This document shows, piece after piece, positions 1-9,081 of a DNA stretch of 33,257 nucleotides. How positions within the stretch are numbered: position 1 is the stretch's first letter; every line of letters begins with the position of its first letter. Below the pieces are notes generated by a model. The model did not search any database. It was not told the origin of the DNA and worked only from the letters and a program-made list of their open reading frames with translations. This stretch comes from an uncultured Gilliamella sp. GTDB taxonomy: Bacteria > Pseudomonadota > Gammaproteobacteria > Enterobacterales > Orbaceae. The stretch is taken from assembly GCA_946480175.1 (NCBI GenBank), contig CAMLIK010000020.1, forward strand, positions 1 to 33,257, read 5' to 3'. Position numbers and translations under genes: made by a program.

Positions 1-302
1 ATAATGATGTAATTTATCAAGATAACCACTTAATTCGTCCACACATTGTTTGGTTTGGTGAAATGCCACTACATATGGATGAAATCTATGATGCACTTTC
101 TAATGCTGATTATTTTATTTCAATTGGTACATCAGGAAATGTTTACCCAGCGGCTGGTTTTGTGCAAATAGCGAATCAATTTGGTGTAAAAACTGTTGAA
201 CTCAATTTAGAGCCAAGTTTAGGTGAAAATTTGTTTCAAACTAAAATTTACGGCCCAGCCAGCCAAGTGGTACCAGAATATATTAAACAATTTATTCAAT
301 AA
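1..302 (+). CDS. cobB: NAD-dependent protein deacylase (sirtuin) CobB, C-terminal part
   Basis: The reading frame is open from base 3 to a TAA at 300-302; the start lies upstream of the window, leaving about 99 residues. Sirtuins remove acyl groups from protein lysines using NAD+, acting in the cytoplasm. The fragment has the second half of the Rossmann domain: [11 protein letters not shown], then the NAD-contacting IGTSG motif followed by VYPAAGF, and the ELNLEPS segment, ending in [11 protein letters not shown]. All of these match enterobacterial CobB closely from memory. The stop codon lies only two bases from the stop of the convergent mtgA, so there is no room for a separate terminator between them. 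Confidence 0.96.
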   Translation, partial: NDVIYQDNHLIRPHIVWFGEMPLHMDEIYDALSNADYFISIGTSGNVYPAAGFVQIANQFGVKTVELNLEPSLGENLFQTKIYGPASQVVPEYIKQFIQ

Positions 303-304
303 TA

Positions 305-997
305 TTATTTTAGCTGTTTAAGGTAGTTTTGGCCACCTAAATTGGACATCTGTCCCCTAATCCATTCGGCTCTTTTTTGTATCCTATCATCCGGATTGAT
401 AGGGCTCCATTTTCTTGGATTTGGTAGTGTCGCAGCTAGTAAACTCGCTTGATATGGCGTTAATTGATTTGCACTGACATTAAAATAGCGACGAGAGGCT
501 GCTTCAATGCCAAAGATCCCTTCCCCCCATTCAACGCTATTTAAATAAATCTCAAGTGTGCGTTGTTTTGACCAAATAAGCTCAATCCAAACCGTAAACC
601 ATGACTCAATACCTTTACGGATCCAACTTCGCGATGGCCATAAAAAAATATTTTTTGCCACCTGTTGAGTTATGGTGCTGGCGCCACGGATTTTTTTATT
701 TTTTTGATTATGAATTAATGCGCGGTTAATGGCTTTAAAATCAAAGCCCCAGTGATCAGCAAACTTTTGATCTTCAGCGGCAATAACAGCAATTTTAATA
801 TTATCTGAAATCTGATCCCAATCCTTCCATGTCCGCTGTTGAGTAGTATTCCAGTGGGTGATCTTCCTTTCCACCATTAACATAGTACCAAAAGGATTAA
901 TCCATCGCATTATGAGAACGAGAAAAACAGAGAGAAGCATTAATCCTATCAGGATTTTTACGGTGATGCTTAGTGTTTTTCTTAGTGTTAATTTCAT
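305..997 (-). CDS. mtgA: Monofunctional biosynthetic peptidoglycan transglycosylase MtgA
   Basis: A 230-residue GT51 glycosyltransferase that polymerises lipid II into glycan strands at the outer face of the inner membrane. Visible features are one N-terminal membrane anchor (about residues 11-31), the first catalytic glutamate in AAEDQKF (E75), the GASTITQQ motif (105-112), and the second catalytic glutamate in NSVEWG (E156). There is no transpeptidase domain, so this is the monofunctional enzyme rather than a class A PBP. Length agrees with the family (about 240). It converges on cobB and lies 57 bp downstream of mobB on the same strand, so the two may be co-transcribed. Confidence 0.97.
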   Translation of the reverse strand: MKLTLRKTLSITVKILIGLMLLSVFLVLIMRWINPFGTMLMVERKITHWNTTQQRTWKDWDQISDNIKIAVIAAEDQKFADHWGFDFKAINRALIHNQKNKKIRGASTITQQVAKNIFLWPSRSWIRKGIESWFTVWIELIWSKQRTLEIYLNSVEWGEGIFGIEAASRRYFNVSANQLTPYQASLLAATLPNPRKWSPINPDDRIQKRAEWIRGQMSNLGGQNYLKQLK

Positions 998-1054
998 AAT
1001 GATAATATGAGTTAGAAATTTTAGTTAAAAAATAGTTAATTAAGATACGATATA

Positions 1055-1549
1055 TTAACATTTAAATAAATAACTATTTATAAAATTCACAATTTGTTCT
1101 GGCTGATTGATATCTAATACTGGCAAAGATGTTATTAATGGCTCATCACTAGCAATGGCGATGGTAAAATCATCAACAAATAATGGTTTTTGGTTTTTTT
1201 CTCGATGACACATAATTTTAGGCATTTGTTCATCTTTAAATCCTTCAACCAAAATGACATCAACATCGGTAAATTGATTAATCAAGGTTTTTAAATTGGC
1301 AGGAATATCTGGTGTTTCCTTAATCAATGCATAACGCTTATCACAGGCAATAATCGTTTGTTGTGCTCCCGCTTTGCGTAACTCATAGCTATCTTTACCA
1401 GGGATATCTAACTCAATATCGTGATGGGCATGTTTTAATGAACCTACCTTAATATTTTGCAAAACCATTAATGGGATGATCTTTTTTAGTAAAGTTGTTT
1501 TACCACATCCGCTATATCCAGTAATACCAATAATTTTTTTACTATTCAT
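1055..1549 (-). CDS. mobB: Molybdopterin-guanine dinucleotide biosynthesis adaptor MobB
   Basis: A 164-residue P-loop GTP-binding protein that assists MobA in attaching GMP to molybdopterin for molybdoenzymes. The Walker A loop GYSGCGKTT is at residues 11-19. Downstream are KHAHHDIELD and PGKDSYELRKAGA, followed by the ILVEGFK segment, all typical of MobB. In enterobacteria mobA and mobB form one operon. Here they are about 1.3 kb apart, separated by an oppositely oriented PLP-enzyme gene, so mobB needs its own promoter in the 73-bp divergent gap (1550-1622). No convincing promoter could be picked there by eye. Confidence 0.95.
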   Translation of the reverse strand: MNSKKIIGITGYSGCGKTTLLKKIIPLMVLQNIKVGSLKHAHHDIELDIPGKDSYELRKAGAQQTIIACDKRYALIKETPDIPANLKTLINQFTDVDVILVEGFKDEQMPKIMCHREKNQKPLFVDDFTIAIASDEPLITSLPVLDINQPEQIVNFINSYLFKC

Positions 1550-1622
1550 AGATTTTCAACATTATCATGTTATATTTAAGTGCAAATATTACATTATTTT
1601 ATACAAGATTAAAGGTAATGGT

Positions 1623-2654
1623 ATGTACGATTTTTTAAATGATTATAACCAAACGGTTCACCCTCAATTATTAAAAGAGTTTATCGATATCAATAATGAA
1701 AAATTGAGTGGTTATGGCTTAGATGACTGTTGTAATGATGCCATCAATCATATTAGGCAAATATTAAAATCATCGGATGCCGATATCCATTTTATGGCAG
1801 GAGGAACTATTACCAATTTAACGGCAATTTCCCATATTTTAAAACCATATCAAGCAGTGATTGCAGCCGAGACCGGACATATCAATGTGCATGAAACCGG
1901 TGCTATTGAGGCGACAGGGCATAAAGTGGTAACAGTTAAAACCGAAGATGGTAAATTAACGCCGGAATTAATAAAACCCGTTTTAGATTATCATTGTGAC
2001 GAACATATGGTTCAACCGAAATTAGTTTATATTTCTAATACCACCGAATTAGGTACTATATATAGCAAGCAAGAACTGAAAAAACTGTATCAATTTTGTC
2101 AAAATAATCAGCTTTATCTCTATTTGGATGGTGCACGTTTAGCAATGGCATTAAGTGCGAAAGATAATGATATTACTTTCCCTGACTTAGCTAAATATAC
2201 TGATGTATTTTATATTGGTGGTACTAAAGTTGGTGCTTTTGCAGGTGAGGCGTTGGTATTTAATAATCACGCTATCAATCATGACTTCCGGTTTAATATG
2301 AAGCAAAAAGGAGCGATACTAGCAAAAAGTTGGATTATAGCCGTACAGTTTAAAGCGTTTATGCAAAATGATCTCTATCTTTCATTAGGTAAACATAGTA
2401 ATGCTATGGCTGAAAAACTAAGTAGCTTATTTGAACACGAAGGATTTACCTTTGCAGCAAAACCACAAACCAATCAACTATTTGTTAATCTACCAAATCA
2501 ACTAGCCAAAAAAATTATTTCGCTTTATGCCGTGGATAATTTAGGACAAAGTGATCCAGCCCACATTTGTTTACGCTTTTGTACTTCATGGTCAACACAG
2601 GAAGTTGAAATAGACAACTTTGCTAAACAGCTAAAGAAATTGCTTAACAAATAA
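1623..2654 (+). CDS. PLP-dependent L-threonine aldolase family protein (beta-eliminating lyase superfamily)
   Basis: A 343-residue fold-type I PLP enzyme. The frame is open further upstream to 1476, but the start chosen is the ATG at 1623, preceded by AAAGG, which keeps mobB and this gene from overlapping; the upstream part is hydrophobic shadow sequence. The family cleaves L-threonine or allo-threonine to glycine and acetaldehyde. Visible motifs are MAGGTITNL (phosphate-binding turn, about 58-66), ETGHINVHETGA (83-94), DGARL (169-173, the aspartate that contacts the pyridine N) and GGTKVGA with the probable Schiff-base lysine K202. It resembles the group often annotated low-specificity threonine aldolase more than E. 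coli LtaE, so no symbol is given. Substrate is inferred from family only. Confidence 0.85.
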   Translation: MYDFLNDYNQTVHPQLLKEFIDINNEKLSGYGLDDCCNDAINHIRQILKSSDADIHFMAGGTITNLTAISHILKPYQAVIAAETGHINVHETGAIEATGHKVVTVKTEDGKLTPELIKPVLDYHCDEHMVQPKLVYISNTTELGTIYSKQELKKLYQFCQNNQLYLYLDGARLAMALSAKDNDITFPDLAKYTDVFYIGGTKVGAFAGEALVFNNHAINHDFRFNMKQKGAILAKSWIIAVQFKAFMQNDLYLSLGKHSNAMAEKLSSLFEHEGFTFAAKPQTNQLFVNLPNQLAKKIISLYAVDNLGQSDPAHICLRFCTSWSTQEVEIDNFAKQLKKLLNK

Positions 2655-2692
2655 TAGCACGTTTTTATTTAGCAATTGATTTATGAGCTAAA

Positions 2693-2731
2693 AATTGAGG
2701 AATGGGGTTTTTGAAGCATAAAATCACTGAA
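2693..2731 (+). repeat. Dispersed intergenic repeat, copy A
   Basis: Begins TTGAGGAATGGGGTTTTTGA and continues with an AAAATCA block. Copy B lies about 105 bp downstream in the same gap, and an inverted copy C lies near 16210. All three share TTGAGGAAYRGGGTTTTT. The copies sit in noncoding gaps beyond gene 3' ends. No internal dyad that would make this a normal terminator is obvious. Confidence 0.6.
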
Positions 2732-2798
2732 AATCCCACTTACATCTGCTTAGTTTTGCAACGATCTAATCAGAAAAACTAAACAGTAATATAAAAAA

Positions 2799-2835
2799 GT
2801 TGAGGAACAGGGTTTTTAATTCTCAAAATCATCGA
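2799..2835 (+). repeat. Dispersed intergenic repeat, copy B
   Basis: Core TTGAGGAACAGGGTTTTT followed by AATTCTCAAAATCA. It is the second copy in the 212-bp gap between the convergent PLP-enzyme gene and mobA, in the same orientation as copy A. Confidence 0.6.
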
Positions 2836-2866
2836 TTTATTACTACTTTAGATGTTTTTTTAAGGC

Positions 2867-3460
2867 TCAAATATTGGCTTTAATTGCAAAACTGGCACTT
2901 TCGAGCATTTCAACGGTATTAATATTGGTAAAACTAGCTGGTTTGTCACTAAAATCAACAGCAATTGAATTAATTTGCTGTAAAAATAACATCAGTTTGC
3001 GATTGCCTTCTTCTAAATAATTTTTTAATTGTGGGGTAATGGATTTATTAATTAATAAAATGGTTGGGTGGTCCTTTCCCCCATCAAACGGATAGATAGC
3101 TTGATGAGTTGCGGTAAATTTTACTAAACGAACGATAAGATCATTGGGTAAAAAAGGAGTATCACAACTAACAAATAAATTCCAAGTGGTAGTGCTGCGT
3201 AATAAACCACTATAAATTCCGGAAAGAGGTCCTAAGAATCCCTTCAAATCATCACAAAATACTGGATAACCTAGCGAGTGATATTGATCAACATGACGGT
3301 TACAATTAACCATTAACAAATCGACTTGTGGTTTAATTCGATTAATGACATGTTGAAAAAGCGGTTTTCCAGCTAATAACATCAACCCTTTATCCACACC
3401 ATTCATACGGTTACTTTGCCCACCCGCTAAAATAATGGCAGTAATAGGCAGTTTTTCCAT
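2867..3460 (-). CDS. mobA: Molybdenum cofactor guanylyltransferase MobA
   Basis: A 197-residue nucleotidyltransferase that transfers GMP from GTP to molybdopterin, making the MGD cofactor in the cytoplasm. The frame extends upstream to 3514, but the ATG at 3460 is chosen because GAGGAA lies just upstream and the protein then begins MEKLPITAIILAGG, matching family length (about 194). Motifs are LAGGQSNRM (11-19) with the nucleotide-binding glycine loop, VDKGL (about 22-26), and the Mg-binding VSCDTPFLP segment. It is transcribed away from yihD and towards the PLP-enzyme gene. Confidence 0.95.
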   Translation of the reverse strand: MEKLPITAIILAGGQSNRMNGVDKGLMLLAGKPLFQHVINRIKPQVDLLMVNCNRHVDQYHSLGYPVFCDDLKGFLGPLSGIYSGLLRSTTTWNLFVSCDTPFLPNDLIVRLVKFTATHQAIYPFDGGKDHPTILLINKSITPQLKNYLEEGNRKLMLFLQQINSIAVDFSDKPASFTNINTVEMLESASFAIKANI

Positions 3461-3554
3461 AAATTCTTCCTCTTTTACATTGCCAAAAAACAAAATAACA
3501 TTACTATATAGCAAAGTTATTTTTTAGGCATAAAATATATTCGTTTATGAATCT

Positions 3555-3613
3555 TTCTAAATGCACTATTTAGAATTAAAGTCAAGTATATATTAGAATC
3601 TTTTTAATATATA
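3555..3613. promoter_or_regulatory. Two perfect inverted repeats in the mobA/yihD divergent region
   Basis: The first is TTCTAAAT (3555-3562), 5-nt spacer, ATTTAGAA (3568-3575). The second is TATATATTA (3587-3595), 9-nt spacer, TAATATATA (3605-3613). Both lie between the divergently transcribed mobA and yihD, where operators or hairpins would act. The AT-only second arm could be chance in AT-rich DNA; the first is more operator-like. No regulator can be named. Confidence 0.35.
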
Positions 3614-3688
3614 TTGCAATGTTAGGATTAACATAAAGGTTTATATCATCATCTTAAATTTAGTTGAATAATTAAAAAGGTAGTTATT

Positions 3689-3958
3689 ATGAAATGTCAT
3701 CGTATTGATGAGTTAATCGAGTTATTACAACCAGCTTGGGAAAACGATTCGGATCTCAATTTATTACAGCTATTAGATAAATTGGGTAAAGAAGCTGGTT
3801 TTGATGGTGATTTAAAAGATCTAAGTGATGAAGTTTTAATTTATCATTTAAAAATGCGTAATTCAGATAAAAATGAAGCCATACCTGGATTAAAGAAAGA
3901 TTATGAAGATGATTTTAAATCAGCATTATTGAAAGCTCGCGGAATTATTAAAGAATAA
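3689..3958 (+). CDS. yihD: YihD family protein (DUF1040)
   Basis: An 89-residue cytoplasmic protein very like E. coli Yih[18 protein letters not shown] at the start, [15 protein letters not shown] in the middle, and IYHLKMR and [13 protein letters not shown] towards the end. Molecular function is unknown to me. It is followed 14 bp later by dsbA with a good ribosome-binding site, so the pair is probably co-transcribed. In enterobacteria the kinase gene srkA (rdoA) lies between yihD and dsbA; it is absent here. Confidence 0.93.
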   Translation: MKCHRIDELIELLQPAWENDSDLNLLQLLDKLGKEAGFDGDLKDLSDEVLIYHLKMRNSDKNEAIPGLKKDYEDDFKSALLKARGIIKE

Positions 3959-3972
3959 GGAGAATGAACTAA

Positions 3973-4707
3973 ATGAAAAAAACGCTTATTGCTATTGGAG
4001 TATTACTAAGCTCTATAACTTGTTTTGCGCAAGAAGCACCAGCAGATACTAAAAATAATACGACCACAGCAAGTACAGCCCCTCAAGCAGCGCCAATTGA
4101 ACTAGATAAACAATATTTTGCTTTACCATTAGAACCCTCTCCAGATAAAGAAGTTGTAGAATTTTTCTCATTTAACTGCCCTAGTTGTTTTAAATTTGAA
4201 AGCGAATATCATGCACCAGATGCGATTGCTAAAGCATTACCAAAGGATACGAAATTTAGACGTTATCATTTAGAAGATTTTGGTCCTTTAGCGAAAGAGC
4301 TAGCTGAAGCATGGGCGGTTGCTAACATTTTAGGTATTGAAGATAAAGTATCTGATGCACTTTATAAAGCGATACAAACCGAACGTAAAATAAAAACCGC
4401 TGATGATATCAAAGCCGTCTTTGCTGACTTAGGTGTTGATGCCGAAAAGTTCGATAAAACTAAACAAAATTTCTTATTTAAGGCGTTTATGGCTCAACAA
4501 TCTGATGCAATTAAGCAATTACGTCCTGGATCAATTCCTACAGTTTTTGTTAATCGTAAGTTTTTTGTGAATTCCCGTGGCCTTAATACCGATAATTCCA
4601 CTGATTATGTAAACGATTATGCGAGAGTAACAGCCTATTTAGTGGATTTAGATCCGAATATTAAGATAGAGAATAATAAAGAAACTGAAGGCGAAGCAAA
4701 AAAATAA
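3973..4707 (+). CDS. dsbA: Periplasmic thiol:disulfide oxidoreductase DsbA with CPSC active site
   Basis: A 244-residue protein that introduces disulfides into exported proteins. A signal peptide covers residues 1-19 (cleavage after CFA, before QEAPAD). A low-complexity Ala/Thr/Asn/Pro linker (about 20-42) follows, longer than in E. coli DsbA, then the thioredoxin-fold/helical domain. The active site is C69-P70-S71-C72 in FFSFNCPSCFKFE; enterobacterial DsbA has CPHC, so the histidine that tunes redox potential is replaced by serine. The cis-proline loop is GSIPTVFVN. An AGGAG Shine-Dalgarno lies at 3959-3963; the ATG at 3973 gives the signal peptide. A terminator follows at 4745-4784. Confidence 0.93.
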   Translation: MKKTLIAIGVLLSSITCFAQEAPADTKNNTTTASTAPQAAPIELDKQYFALPLEPSPDKEVVEFFSFNCPSCFKFESEYHAPDAIAKALPKDTKFRRYHLEDFGPLAKELAEAWAVANILGIEDKVSDALYKAIQTERKIKTADDIKAVFADLGVDAEKFDKTKQNFLFKAFMAQQSDAIKQLRPGSIPTVFVNRKFFVNSRGLNTDNSTDYVNDYARVTAYLVDLDPNIKIENNKETEGEAKK

Positions 4708-4744
4708 GCCGTTCAAGTTTTTAACCGTTTATTAAGAAAAATTG

Positions 4745-4784
4745 AAAATCCCTTTGTAGTTAATAGCACAAAGGGATTTTATTT
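4745..4784. terminator. Bidirectional rho-independent terminator between dsbA and macB
   Basis: A perfect 13-bp stem, AAAATCCCTTTGT (4745-4757) with ACAAAGGGATTTT (4768-4780), and a 10-nt loop. The arms carry terminal A/T runs, so it can terminate both convergent transcripts. Confidence 0.9.
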
Positions 4785-4797
4785 TAACGAAGTTTTT

Positions 4798-6762
4798 TTA
4801 TTCTCTTTCTAGTGCATAAATTGGATCAAGTTTTGCTGCTCGTTTTGCTGGAACATAGCCAAAAATAATACCAATCATAGTTGAACAACTAAATGCAGCG
4901 ATAATAGAAACGATAGAAAAACTCATGGCAAATGCGGTAACTAAATAATTAAAAATAAAACCGATCGCAAATGACAAAATAATCCCTAATGTACCACCAA
5001 TTAAACAAACTAACACCGCCTCAATAAGAAATTGTTGCAAAATATCACTCGAACGAGCACCAACTGCCATACGAACACCAATTTCTCGCGTTCTTTCTGT
5101 GACAGATACCAGCATAATATTCATTACCCCAATACCACCAACAACAAGAGAAATTAAAGCAATAGTTGAGATCAGCAAAGTTAAAACCCAAGCTGATGAA
5201 TTGACGGTTTCTCGGATACTATCGGAATTAAAAATAAAGAAATCTCTAGTTCCATGGCGTTGCAGCATAATTTTATTAATCGCTTGTTCCGCTATACTTA
5301 AATCAATATTATCATTTATTCGAACGGTAATACTTTTTAATGATGTTTGCCCTACCATACGATTTATCACTGTGGTGTAAGGCAACCAAATATTAAGACT
5401 TTCGTTATTACCAAATCCTTGCTGTTGTTTAGTGGCAACTCCGATGATTCTAACCGGTAATTGACCAACCATGAGAATTTTGCCTACTGGATTTTGATCG
5501 CTAAACAGCCTTTTAACGGTGTTCTCATCAATTACGGCTTCTTGAGCTGATGCGTTTACTGCCTCTTGATTAAAGGCTATTCCTTGACTAATGGTATAGC
5601 CTCGTACGGCAAAAAATTGTTCACCTACACCATTTACCGTTCCGGTTACGGCTAAATTATTTATTCGAAAATAGACGCTAGTGGAAAGATTTGGGGTCGT
5701 ACTATGAACAAAGCTTTGTTGCGCAAGAAAATCAGCATCTGAGGAACGTAATGTCGTGATTTTATCTGCGTTACGATCACCAAAACCGCTACCGGCATAA
5801 ATTTCTAAGGTACTTGTGCCTAACGAATTAATATTGGATAGTATTTTCTGTTTTGTTCCTTCGCCTAAAGCAACCATAGATACCACAGAGGCAATACCAA
5901 TAATAATCCCAAGCATAGTCAAAAACGTTCGTAATCGTTGTGACAACATAGATAATATTGCCATTTTAAACGCATCACGAAAACGGTAATACTTAGCTGA
6001 AAAATTATCTTGAGTTTTGGTTATTTCGATTTGCTTAACTTGTCGATTAGCAACTTGATCAGATGAGTAATTGGGATTAATTGAATCAGAAATAATATTA
6101 CCATCACTAATTTCAATAATCCTCTCGGCACTTTGAGCAATGTTTGGATCATGAGTAACAATAATGACAGTATGACCTTGTTGGTGCAGCTCTCGTAAAA
6201 TAGCCATGACTTCTAGACCACTTTTACGATCAAGCGCACCCGTTGGCTCATCAGCTAAGATAATTTGTCCGCCATTAATTAACGCGCGGCCAATACTGAC
6301 TCGTTGTTGTTGTCCACCAGATAATTGATTAGGTTTATTATTTATTTTATCAGCGAGGCCTAAACGTGCTAATATGTTAGCTGCTCGGCCTTGCCGTTGT
6401 TCATTGGTAACGCCGGCATAGATTGCGGGTATTTCTACATTACCTTGTGCAGTTAATGCGGTTAATAAATGATAACGTTGAAAGATAAAACCAAAATGTT
6501 CACGACGTAACTCGGCTAATTCATCAGGTGATAATTGACTGGTGGTTCGCCCATTTATTGAATAAGTTCCTCTAGATGGCTTATCTAGACAGCCAAGAAT
6601 ATTCATTAATGTCGATTTACCTGAGCCAGAAGCACCAATAATTGCTACCATTTCACCAGCATTGATGGTTAAATTGATACCTTTAAGAACTTGTATTGTA
6701 GAATCTCCAGCAGGAAATTCGCGAATTATATTCTCGAGTTTTATTAATGGCGTATTGGTCAT
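4798..6762 (-). CDS. macB: Macrolide/peptide efflux ABC transporter MacB
   Basis: A 654-residue fused ATPase-permease of the MacAB-TolC tripartite pump, which moves substrates from the periplasm through TolC. The N-terminal ATPase domain has Walker [10 protein letters not shown] (43-51), Q-loop Q95, signature LSGGQQQR (147-154), Walker B with D171-E172, and H-loop H204. A linker leads to a first membrane helix near 280, a large periplasmic domain, and three helices near the C-terminus ([20 protein letters not shown], then the hydrophobic stretches to the end). Length matches E. coli MacB (about 648). Its start lies one base after the macA stop, so translation is probably coupled. Confidence 0.95.
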   Translation of the reverse strand: MTNTPLIKLENIIREFPAGDSTIQVLKGINLTINAGEMVAIIGASGSGKSTLMNILGCLDKPSRGTYSINGRTTSQLSPDELAELRREHFGFIFQRYHLLTALTAQGNVEIPAIYAGVTNEQRQGRAANILARLGLADKINNKPNQLSGGQQQRVSIGRALINGGQIILADEPTGALDRKSGLEVMAILRELHQQGHTVIIVTHDPNIAQSAERIIEISDGNIISDSINPNYSSDQVANRQVKQIEITKTQDNFSAKYYRFRDAFKMAILSMLSQRLRTFLTMLGIIIGIASVVSMVALGEGTKQKILSNINSLGTSTLEIYAGSGFGDRNADKITTLRSSDADFLAQQSFVHSTTPNLSTSVYFRINNLAVTGTVNGVGEQFFAVRGYTISQGIAFNQEAVNASAQEAVIDENTVKRLFSDQNPVGKILMVGQLPVRIIGVATKQQQGFGNNESLNIWLPYTTVINRMVGQTSLKSITVRINDNIDLSIAEQAINKIMLQRHGTRDFFIFNSDSIRETVNSSAWVLTLLISTIALISLVVGGIGVMNIMLVSVTERTREIGVRMAVGARSSDILQQFLIEAVLVCLIGGTLGIILSFAIGFIFNYLVTAFAMSFSIVSIIAAFSCSTMIGIIFGYVPAKRAAKLDPIYALERE

Positions 6763-6763
6763 T

Positions 6764-7954
6764 TTAGAATCTTATCCTTGGTCCTTTACTATTTGGATTA
6801 AATGTTGCGCCATTTGCGCTACTAACAACGACAACTTCGCCTTCTTTTAAACCAGATTTAATTTCAACATTAATATTATTATTAATACCTAAATTAACCT
6901 CACGTTCTTCAATATTATTGGATTTATCAATCACATAAACAATGGCTTTATTATTGTCTATATTTTTTTGAATGGCTTGGGAAGGAATATTGAGTACATC
7001 TTTCGCTTCAGCTAAAACAATATACACTTGAGCCGTCATTGAAATTCGTAAAATATGATCAGGATTATCAACATCCAACAATCCATTATAGTAAATTGCA
7101 CTTTTGGTGGTAGATGATGAGGTTGAAGTCGAACTTTCAGTATTAATTGAATCTGGTGCCGGTTCTATCGCTCTCAATGTTAATCCATCAAAACGCTTAT
7201 TGGGTTGTCCCAAAATTGTGAAATAAACCGGCATACCTTTTTTAACACCAATAACGTCGGCTTCTGAAATTTGCGCTTCAATGGTCATTTTATCCAGTTG
7301 GGCCACTTTAACGATAGTCGGCGCACTTTGTACCGAGTTTACCGTTTGTCCCTGATCTACTGGAATGGCGACAATAACACCATCAATAGGCGACCGTATT
7401 TTGGTATAACCTAAATTGACTTTTGCTGTATCAACTGCCACTTGAGCACTAACAATATCAGCATCAAGGGCTGCAATATCGGCTTTAATCGCATCAAGAT
7501 CGGCTTTTGCAGAATCTAAATCTGATTGGACACCAACTCCTTTTTTAACCAACTTTAATTGGCGTTCATAAGTTAATTGATAATTGACTAATTTAGCTCT
7601 CTTTGACGTTCGCTGTGCTTCTAGGCTATTAAGCGACGCTTCGGATTGTTTAAGATCATTGCTTTGCTTAAGATCATCAATCTCAGCAATCATATCACCT
7701 TGTTTAACTTCATCGCCAAGTTCAACATACAGTTTTTTAATTTGTCCAGAAACCTGCGCACCTACGCTAACTTGTTTAAAAGCACTTATCGTGCCATCAG
7801 CAAGAACTGTTTTCTCGACATTTCCTTTAGTTACTGGTGACGTAATATAATTAATAGCCTGCTGTGAAGGAAAAAAAATTAACTTTCCAATATAAAGCAC
7901 AACTAAAATGGCAATCGAGCTAACGATATATTTGAATCTAAAGAATTTTGCCAA
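6764..7954 (-). CDS. macA: Periplasmic adaptor (membrane fusion) protein MacA
   Basis: A 396-residue RND/ABC-type adaptor linking MacB to TolC. It has an N-terminal membrane anchor (about residues 9-29), a beta-barrel/lipoyl segment beginning [23 protein letters not shown], a long coiled-coil hairpin (about 95-185, rich in Leu/Lys/Ala), the second lipoyl half [19 protein letters not shown], and a C-terminal barrel region. The start codon is TTG at 7952-7954, preceded by AAGGAAG; no ATG in frame would retain the membrane anchor. It is the first gene of the macAB operon. A Ser/Thr-rich insert ([12 protein letters not shown]) sits in the barrel region. Confidence 0.92.
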   Translation of the reverse strand: MAKFFRFKYIVSSIAILVVLYIGKLIFFPSQQAINYITSPVTKGNVEKTVLADGTISAFKQVSVGAQVSGQIKKLYVELGDEVKQGDMIAEIDDLKQSNDLKQSEASLNSLEAQRTSKRAKLVNYQLTYERQLKLVKKGVGVQSDLDSAKADLDAIKADIAALDADIVSAQVAVDTAKVNLGYTKIRSPIDGVIVAIPVDQGQTVNSVQSAPTIVKVAQLDKMTIEAQISEADVIGVKKGMPVYFTILGQPNKRFDGLTLRAIEPAPDSINTESSTSTSSSTTKSAIYYNGLLDVDNPDHILRISMTAQVYIVLAEAKDVLNIPSQAIQKNIDNNKAIVYVIDKSNNIEEREVNLGINNNINVEIKSGLKEGEVVVVSSANGATFNPNSKGPRIRF

Positions 7955-8268
7955 TCTTTTCTTCCTTTCTTTTTTGTTATTTTTTGAGCATTGTATCGCA
8001 TTAATTAAATTTGCAATGATAACTAAAGATAATAAATTGTAATTTTTATGAAAATTTATTAATTATACAAAATACTAAAGATATTTTTGAATTAATAGAA
8101 AAAAAATGATTATTCTAGTAATATGTAGCCGCGAAGCTTAATGTATACATATAATTAGATAAAAACTGTATTCTAAAAATTCCCTTTTTAAAGTGCATCT
8201 TAATTATTTACTGTATTGTTTTTAATCAATCTATTGGATAGATAATATTATGGTGTGGAGTTTAATAA
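7955..8268. other. AT-rich divergent spacer between macA and the first IclR gene
   Basis: 314 bp holding the leaders of both divergent genes: AAGGAAG for macA near 7965 and GTGGAG upstream of the iclR ATG. No copy of the 13-bp IclR-type operator found at 14239, 14278 and 14588 is present in convincing form, and no hairpin or coding segment is visible. Confidence 0.6.
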
Positions 8269-9030
8269 ATGTCATTTCAAAAACAACAATCCACTTTAGA
8301 TAATGCCTTAACTTTGCTTGAAATAGTTAGCCATTATTCATCAGGCATTTCTTTAGCTGAAATTGTCAAATTAAGCAGAATGGCAAAAACAACAGTATTT
8401 AGAATTTTAGATACTCTAAAAAAAAGACAATATCTTAGTTATGATGCGAATACTGAAAAATATTCTTTAGATGTCAAAGCTTTTGAATTAGGTGTAAAGG
8501 GATTAATGAATATCTCTCTGGTCGGTATATCAATTCCTTTTTTAAAAAAATTGGCTTCAAAAATTAATGAAACGTGTTTTCTTGCCGTCTATCATGACGG
8601 AAGTGTTATTTATTTATATAAAGCAGAGGGAGAGCTTGCTGTTAAAACTAATTCACATATAGGAAGCCGGATGCCAGTTTATTGTACAGGACTTGGCAAA
8701 TCATTATTAGCTTACCAACCATTAGTTGAAATTAATAAAGTGTTGAGCCGTCCCTTAGTTCAATTTACAGACAAAACCATTATCGATCGTGAAATGATTC
8801 ACAACAGTTTAGCCAAAGTATGTATTGACGGTTATTCCATGGATGATGAAGAAGTGGAAGAAGGATTAACTTGTATTGCAGTTCCTATTTTCATAAAACA
8901 AAATAAAGTTGTTGGGGCAATTAGTGTTGCGGGGTCTTCTTTTAGAATTATACAGAAAAAAGAGCTAATTATTAATGAGTTAAAAAATATTTCATCATTA
9001 ATTTCCATCGAACTAAAAGAGAAAAATTAA
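8269..9030 (+). CDS. IclR-family transcriptional regulator, first of a tandem pair
   Basis: A 253-residue regulator with an N-terminal winged helix (about 10-75) and an effector-binding C-terminal domain (about 85-250). The recognition helix RMAKTTVFRILDTL follows the usual IclR pattern (a Thr/Ser, then Arg, before a leucine-rich end). The C-terminal domain has YLYKAEG, GSRMPVYCTGLGKSLLA and EVEEGLTCIAVPIF, all typical of IclR/KdgR proteins that bind small organic acids. It is transcribed with the next gene (51-bp gap). Its location beside a KDG catabolic locus and the IclR-type palindromes in the kdgT promoter region suggest it controls that locus; this is inference. Confidence 0.9.
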   Translation: MSFQKQQSTLDNALTLLEIVSHYSSGISLAEIVKLSRMAKTTVFRILDTLKKRQYLSYDANTEKYSLDVKAFELGVKGLMNISLVGISIPFLKKLASKINETCFLAVYHDGSVIYLYKAEGELAVKTNSHIGSRMPVYCTGLGKSLLAYQPLVEINKVLSRPLVQFTDKTIIDREMIHNSLAKVCIDGYSMDDEEVEEGLTCIAVPIFIKQNKVVGAISVAGSSFRIIQKKELIINELKNISSLISIELKEKN

Positions 9031-9081
9031 TGTGATCGACATGTGGATTAATTGGTGGCTATTTTATAAAGGTTTAAAATT

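Noticed and set aside
1476-1622. Upstream start for the threonine-aldolase-like gene.
   Set aside because: It would overlap mobB, adds a non-family hydrophobic tail, and the ATG at 1623 has AAAGG in front.
3973-4040. DsbA as a lipoprotein, because of a cysteine near the end of the signal peptide.
   Set aside because: The residues before C17 (SIT) do not fit a lipobox, and CFA before QE is a good signal peptidase I site.
5099-5380. Plus-strand frame inside macB, with similar frames inside macA, ileS, kdgT and polA.
   Set aside because: These are shadows of well-identified genes on the other strand or in other frames, without family resemblance or ribosome sites.
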